Shown here one piece after another: positions 58,691 to 64,000 of a stretch of DNA of 64,000 nucleotides. The position numbers and the translations under genes are program-made. This DNA comes from Piliocolobus tephrosceles (taxonomy: Eukaryota > Chordata > Mammalia > Primates > Cercopithecidae). Location of the stretch: assembly GCF_002776525.5 (NCBI RefSeq), contig NC_045443.1:40554035-40618034 (forward strand). The letters run 5' to 3'. The first letter of the stretch is position 1. The number at the start of each line of letters is the position of its first letter. Under the pieces are notes generated by a model, which was not told where the DNA came from, searched no databases, and worked only from the letters and a program-made list of their open reading frames with translations.

Positions 58691-58818
58691 GAGATACAGT
58701 CACACTGTGTCACCCAGGCTGGAATGCAGTGGTGTCATAATAGCCCATGGTAGCCTCGAACTCCTGGGCTCAAGTAATTCTTCAGTCTCAGTCCTGGGAA
58801 GCCGACACTACAAGCTAG
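58691..58818 (-). mobile_element. Free left Alu monomer (FLAM-like), antisense
   Basis: 'cccaggctggaatgcagtgg', 'tagcctcgaactcctgggct' and 'caagtaattcttcagtctca' are a single left Alu arm with no right arm. 'cctcgaactcctgggct' is the old FLAM/AluJ form. The T-rich side (58644-58690) has become (ATT)n. Flanking repeats 'aatcacctaactt' (58631-58643) and 'aatcacctaattt' (58821-58833) are the duplication. Confidence 0.85.
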
Positions 58819-59070
58819 CTAATCACCTAATTTCGTATTTTCAGTATGCAAAGTACTTTGGCATGGGTCATGGCGTTAGGTTCAAGCTTTGGTTTCACCT
58901 CCTACAATATCACCTCATGGAAGTTCTTGGCTTCTTTGAGCAAAAGAATCTTCATCTATAAAGTGAGGATAACACATATTTAATAGAATATCATCAGAAA
59001 TAAATCCAGTAAATCGTGCTAATATTCTGGATAAACTGATGCTTATTGTTATTGAAAAATAAAAGCAGGT

Positions 59071-59400
59071 GATCAGGCACTGTGGCTCAAGCCTGTAATC
59101 CCAGCACTTGGGGAGGCCGAGGCAGGCAGATCACAAGGTCAGGAGATCAAGACTATCCTGGCTAACACGGCAAAACTTCGTCTCTACTAAAAATACAAAA
59201 AAATTAGCCGGGCGTGGTGGCGGGCGCCTGCAGTCCCAGCTAGGCAGGAGGCTGAGGCAGGAGAATGGCGTGAACCCGGGAGGCGGAGCTTGCAGTGAGC
59301 AGAAATGACACCACTGCACTCCAGCCTGGGAGACAGAGTGAGACTCTGTCTCAAAGAACAAAAAAAGAAAAGAAAAAAGAAAAAGGAAAAAAAAAAAAAG
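59071..59400 (+). mobile_element. AluY with target-site duplication
   Basis: + strand Alu with 'tggctcaagcctgtaatccc', 'gaggccgaggcaggcagatc', 'ggagaatggcgtgaacccgg' and a long A/G-rich tail. 'aaagcaggt' flanks it (59062-59070 and 59408-59416). 'ggctcaagcc' is the Old World monkey AluY variant. The frames at 59108-59361 lie inside it. Confidence 0.95.
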
Positions 59401-59416
59401 AAAACTGAAAGCAGGT

Positions 59417-60420
59417 ATTTCTTTTAGGGTATTTTTAAGAGAAAGAGGAAACTACTTAGAGAAATTGAATCCTATGCCCATAAGAAAATAGTGACAGAGC
59501 TGACATCCACCCAAGGCATACAGCTGTAGAGGCCATGATTCTAAACTATTTGTTTATACTGCCTCAGTCCCTGATTTCAGGGAATTTACAATTTAGTTTG
59601 AGGTAAAATATATGGAATATTGACTAATAAGACAACAAAAAACTTATCACAAAGGAGCCTGTGATCCCATTCCCTGACTGTTGGAGACAGGGAATGTTAT
59701 GCTGGAATAGTGTTAGAAGACCTCTTAGAAGAGAAAAAACATTTACAAGAATGGATGGAATTGGCAAATAAGAATGAGGAATAAAAATAGAAGAACACAA
59801 AAATAATGAGGCAAAAAAAAAAAGCATAGATATTCAGATTACTTAGTACCATTTACGTTAAAGGCTTGAAAATAAAATGTAATAAAAATTATAAATACTG
59901 CTTTCATTAAGCTATATAATAATTACTAGTATTTATTTCTATTAAATATAGTAAATAATTATTCAATTACAACATTAGAATATAGGTCCTAAAATTGTTG
60001 TTATTTACTATTTGAAGGATGTTTTGAAATAAATGATTTTGGGATACACCAACTAGGAACCAAAAAAATCAATAAAAGAAAATGTAAACCACAATAAATA
60101 CAACTATAATTTTTTAAATAAAGTATTTTATATTGAGACAAAAATAACAGTATTAGTAAATAACCTTATTTTAGAATTACTTCCTGTTTTTAATGCTTAT
60201 TTCAGATTTAAAATTTAACAAAATTATATTCAGTTTCAAAACGACTTGCGTTTCTTGGCCTTGAAAGAAATTATAAAAAGAAAATTTTAATCTTAAGACT
60301 TTTTTATACTATTAAAAAAACTGTTAAGCCTTACTACAAAATGGTCTTACAAAGTATAAAAACTGCATTGTATAATCTATATTTATTTTGTGGGAATTTT
60401 GAAAAGTCAAAAGTTAAACT
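59417..60420. other. Unassigned AT-rich DNA
   Basis: No gene or repeat family was recognised. Confidence 0.45.
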
Positions 60421-60722
60421 GGGCCAGGTGCGGTGACCCACGCCTGTAATCCCAGCACTTAGGGAGGCCAAGGTGGGAAGATCACCTGAGATCAGGAGTT
60501 TGAGACCAGCCTGGCCCACATGGTGAAAACCCATCTTTGCCAAAAACACAAAAGTCAGCCAGACATAGTGGCGGGCACCTGTAATCCCAGTACTCAGGAG
60601 GCTAAGGCAGGAGAATCACTTCAACCTGGAAGACAGAGGTTGCAGTGAGCCAAGATTGCGCCACTGCACTGCAGCCTGGGGGACAGAGTGTGACTCTGCC
60701 TCAAAAAAAGAAAAAAACAAAA
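60421..60722 (+). mobile_element. Alu SINE (AluS-like)
   Basis: Starts 'gggccaggtgcggtgaccca' and ends 'gtgactctgcctcaaaaaaa'. 'gagaccagcctggcccacat' and 'atcacctgagatcaggagtt' fit AluS. 'aaaagtcaaa' occurs on both sides (60402-60411 and after the tail, about 60721-60730), a possible partial duplication. Confidence 0.93.
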
Positions 60723-60730
60723 AAGTCAAA

Positions 60731-61745
60731 TTGGAAATATAAATATAAAATACCATAAGAAGACAGGAATCTGTGTCAATGTTAAAATTAAGTTTACCAA
60801 AGCTTTAAGGTGCTTTTAGGCAGCAGACATCTGGAATAAATTCCTACTTACTTCATCTCTCTGCACCTTTCTTCTTTGCTCTTTTGGCTCCTGTCCAAAG
60901 TGTGAGCTGTGAATATTACCTCTGTGTACTACAACAGTGAGAAATATTGTTCAAGATGGTCTCTGGGCATCTTTTGATTTAGACCTTACTATATTATGAC
61001 CAACGTATTTCTTCCACTAAAACATTTCTTATGAAAATGCATACAATATAGGGCAGGAATAATACATATCACTATTAAAACCATGATTAACATTCATGAT
61101 CAGCTTAACTATGTATTTTCCTGGCAGGTCTTACTTCCCTAGAGGACTTATTTATGGGAATGGGAAGTTAGAGAAGACCCTGTCATGACTTATGTATTAG
61201 TTCGGATACTTAAGTAACAAGCAACAGAAACCAAACCTGGCTAACTTAAGTAAAAGAAAACATTATATGAGCAGCTCATAGGACCTAAGAGAGAGCTGAA
61301 GAAAAGGGATGGTAAGAGTGAAACCAGGTAACCCCCAAAGGTCTTTCTCATCCCACATGACCACCACTGCTCAGATATGAACCTGAATTTTCATCATGTC
61401 AAGAATACAGATAATGAAGCAGAGTTAACATAAAATGAGCAAAAGCAAGGTATGATTAAAAAAAAAAAAAAAAGAACAAGGTCTGAGCAGCAAAAACTAA
61501 TAATAATAATAATAATAAACAACCACAATACAGAGTATTTATGGAAGGTTCTCAAGGGCAGCAGACCTGGATAACTCATTAGTTACTATTTGAGCAATGG
61601 TGAAAATGACTGAATATAAAATACACTAACCAGGAACCAAAATTTAATAAAAACTGTATGCCAAATAAAGACAATGGTATTTTTTAAAATTACAACAGTT
61701 TTTTTTTTTAAATTAATGGATAGACCAAAAAATAAATAAATAAAT
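60731..61745. other. Unassigned DNA with simple repeats
   Basis: No gene. A16 run at 61458-61473, (AAT)n at 61499-61518 and (AAAT)n at 61727-61746. 'acaagcaacagaaaccaaac' (61217) resembles an ancient repeat that I cannot name. Confidence 0.5.
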
Positions 61746-61749
61746 ACTA

Positions 61750-61835
61750 TTGGATAAGAGCACAGACTCTGCTGCCAGCTTGATTTTGCTGCTAAATCTC
61801 AAATGATTTATGTAACTTTTTGTACCAAACATCTT
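61750..61835 (+). repeat. MIR SINE, 5' half
   Basis: 'tggataagagcacagactct' followed by 'gctgccagcttgattttgct' and 'gctaaatctcaaatgattta' matches the tRNA-related head and core of MIR. Confidence 0.7.
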
Positions 61836-61839
61836 GTTT

Positions 61840-62870
61840 TCATCCCTCCAGACAAGGCAATATTCCTGAAATGAGTTGTATATTTCACACTTACAAACTG
61901 CTCTATAAGCTTGGGATACACTTTAGGTCATTTCTTTTTTATTTTCCCAATTGATAGCTTAAGCACGTGCCTGCCATTTTAGTAGTAAGTTCAACATTCT
62001 TCTTTGAGCTCCACCTTTCCCCTGAATTTTCCAAAATCCCTGGGCTTTATCCAGTAGAAGAGAGGTTCATTCTGCCTTCTGCACTCAAGCAGAAAGGGAG
62101 CTGGTTCCGCAATTGCTTCTTTCTGCTACATGGTGTTGCTGGTCCTATAGCCTGACAGATAGTGAATGTCCAGCGGTGACACACACCCCTGCTTAGGCTG
62201 TGCTGAAATTGCCTGATACTTGCTTCCCAAGGTCTCATAGGACTGTTTCCATTCTCTACCACATTAAGTACTTAAAGACACAGAATCACTGTCTTTCTTC
62301 CCTCCCTAAAGATCTGGGAGTGTTTTGCTTTTAAATCCCCCAGATCCAGAAGTCCTGGTTACATCCTTTTCCCTCTGATAATAGGGCTTCTCAAACATTT
62401 TCCTAAGGAGCAATACCCTCAGTGTCTCCTTGGCATTACCCCCTCCCACCCTCCTTTCACACACACTTCTGAAGGACAACATTCAGTGTCTTCAAGGTGA
62501 TTCACTGGCCTAAAGAAATTCCCCAGATAATGAAGATAATAACTTACAACTTCTCTATTGAGTCCACGTTGTGTTTGAAGTCAGTGTAGGCACAGTTTGT
62601 TTTATATGTAATGCCACACAATCCTCATCCGTGAATACCCAAGCTAAGTAAGTTGTGTGAACTTTTCAGTCACTTCTTGTTGCATGCAGAAAAGAATCCA
62701 TGGCTTATAAAACCCAACGTGATTTGGCTTTCTGAATCTTATCTCATACTGTGTAACACTGACATTAGACTTTTTCTTCCTTGAATGTGCCAACCTCACA
62801 TTCTGCTAATTGCCTTGAACTTGATGTTCCCACTGAAGACTTTCCCATGGCTGGTTCTAACTTTTCACTT
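61840..62870. other. Unassigned DNA
   Basis: No gene recognised. Frames at 61967-62262 on opposite strands have no known similarity. Confidence 0.45.
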
Positions 62871-62880
62871 CCCTTTTCTT

Positions 62881-63680
62881 TTTTTTTTTTAATGTTTAAT
62901 TGTTGTCAGTACATACTAGGCATATGTACCTATGTACACATTGGGTACATGAGATGTTTTGATACAGGCATGCAGTGTGTAGCAATTACATCATGCAAAC
63001 TGCGGTATCCATCTCTGCAGGCATTTAACCTTTGTGTTACAAATAATACAATTATACTCTTTTAGTCATTTTAAGTGTGCAATTAAATCATTATTTAACA
63101 ATTTAATGTTATGTTTGTCTTTCTGTGCCTGGCTTATTTCACTTAGCATAATTACCTGCAGNNNNNNNNNNTTGTCTTTCTGTGCCTGGCTTATTTCACT
63201 TAGCATAATTACCTGCAGTTCTATCCATGTTGTTGCAAATGATAGAATGTCATTTTTTTCAATGGCTAAATAGTACTCCATTGTGCACCACATTTTCTTT
63301 ATCGATTTATCTGTTGATGGACACTTAGGTTGCCTCCAAATCTTGGCTATTGTGAACACTGCTGCAACAAACGTGGGAGTGCTCATATCTCTTTGATATA
63401 CGGATTCCCCTTTCTTTTGGATACATACCCAGCAGTGGGATTGATGGATCATATGATAACTCTATTTTTAGTTTTTTGAGGAACCTCCAAACTATTCTCC
63501 ATAGTGTTTGTACTAATTTGCATTCCCACCAACAGTGTATGAGTGTCCTCTTTTCTCCATATCCTCATCAGCATTTGTTATTGCCTGCCTTTTGAATAAA
63601 AGCCATTTTAACTGGGGTGAGATGATATCTCACTGCAGTTTGATTTGCATTTTTCTGAAGATCAGTGATGTTGACCACCT
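62881..63680 (-). mobile_element. L1MA-like LINE 3' end, antisense
   Basis: T-rich start (62874-62890), then the reverse complement of an L1MA 3' UTR and ORF2 C-terminus: 'tttttcaatggctaaatagt', 'ctgttgatggacacttaggt', 'atacccagcagtgggattga' and 'cattcccaccaacagtgtat'. A run of 10 N (63162-63171) falls inside. The element is cut by the Alu at 63693. Confidence 0.88.
63162..63171. other. Assembly gap (10 N) with duplicated flanks
   Basis: Ten N separate two identical 47-nt sequences, 63115-63161 and 63172-63218 ('ttgtctttctgtgcctggct' … 'cataattacctgcag'). The frames 63034-63273 and 63066-63452 cross the gap and are artefacts. Confidence 0.95.
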
Positions 63681-63682
63681 TT

Positions 63683-63692
<10 letters not shown>

Positions 63693-63715
<23 letters not shown>

Positions 63716-64000
63716 TTGAGACGGAGTCTCGCTCTGTCGCTCAGGCTGGAGTGCAGTGGCCGGATCTCAGCTCACGGCAAGCTCCGCCTCCCGGGTTCAC
63801 GCCATTCTCCTGCCTCAGCCTCCTGAGTAGCTGGGACTACAGGTGCCCGTCACCTCACCCAGCTAGTTTTTTGTATTTTCTTTTTTAGTAGAGACGGGGT
63901 TTCACCGTGTTAGCCAGGATGGTCTCAATCTCCTGACCTCGTAATCCGCCCGTCTCAGCCTCCCAAAGTGCTGGGATTACAGGCTTGAGCCACCGTGCCT
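63693..64000 (-). mobile_element. AluY (Old World monkey type), antisense, cut by window end
   Basis: T25 tract, then antisense Alu with 'gtggccggatctcagctcac', 'cccagctagttttttgtatt' and 'acaggcttgagccaccgtgc'. The intact CpGs mark it as young, and these variants fit cercopithecid AluYR-type elements. It runs to the last base, so its 5' few bases are outside the window. Confidence 0.93.

Noticed and set aside
61190..61330. Possible ancient repeat around 'acaagcaacagaaaccaaac'
   Set aside because: I recall a similar motif from a mammalian repeat but cannot place the family or the borders, so I did not call it as a feature.
63034..63452. Open frames reading through the N run
   Set aside because: They cross an assembly gap with a false duplication and lie in an antisense L1.

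Overview
The window is primate nuclear DNA, most likely from an Old World monkey (cercopithecid). The evidence is the interspersed repeats: many Alu elements, L1 of primate (L1PA/L1PB) and older mammalian (L1M) age, MIR, L2, MaLR and other LTRs, and a Tigger1 DNA transposon. Three Alus (41951-42252, 59071-59400, 63693-64000) carry 'ggcttgagcc' or its complement 'ggctcaagcc' near their start, a non-CpG change that I associate with cercopithecid AluY lineages. The last one also has 'gctagttttttg' and 'gtggccggatctc', again typical of those monkeys. Base composition is AT-rich throughout, as expected for a gene-poor region.

I find no intact protein-coding gene and no convincing exon. All protein-like open frames of recognisable ancestry are relics: L1 ORF1/ORF2, Tigger transposase, and a processed pseudogene of translation elongation factor EEF1A1. 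The remaining open frames are short and lie in Alu, the L1 5' UTR or AT-rich unique DNA.

Layout. 1-3.8 kb: an old L2 LINE split by another repeat and an Alu, then a MaLR-like LTR. 4.2-7.8 kb: a Tigger1 transposon split by a 5'-truncated primate L1, with both halves and the decayed target-site duplication still visible. 10.6-12.0 kb: a younger antisense L1 with a perfect 16-bp duplication. 12-24 kb: mostly unassigned AT-rich DNA with Alu, MIR, L2 and an ERV LTR that stops at its own poly(A) site. 24-28 kb: AluJ, L2, two LTRs and MIRs. 29.0-30.2 kb: the EEF1A1 retropseudogene, which has a large internal deletion and a young Alu inserted. 30-42 kb: sparse old repeats, microsatellites and an MLT1 LTR. 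41.9-47.4 kb: an old L1M fragment joined to a second L1 that keeps a GC-rich 5' UTR but lacks its 3' end. 52.4-56.7 kb: another long L1, which carries a 55-nt fragment of 5S rRNA inserted in its reverse transcriptase region. 58-64 kb: a free left Alu monomer, three Alus and an antisense L1MA. Near the end, 10 Ns are flanked by an identical 47-nt sequence on both sides, which marks an assembly join rather than biology.

Nothing here works together as a gene system. The interest is in layered insertion history and a few odd insertion structures. I saw no CRISPR array, operon, or candidate new molecular system.
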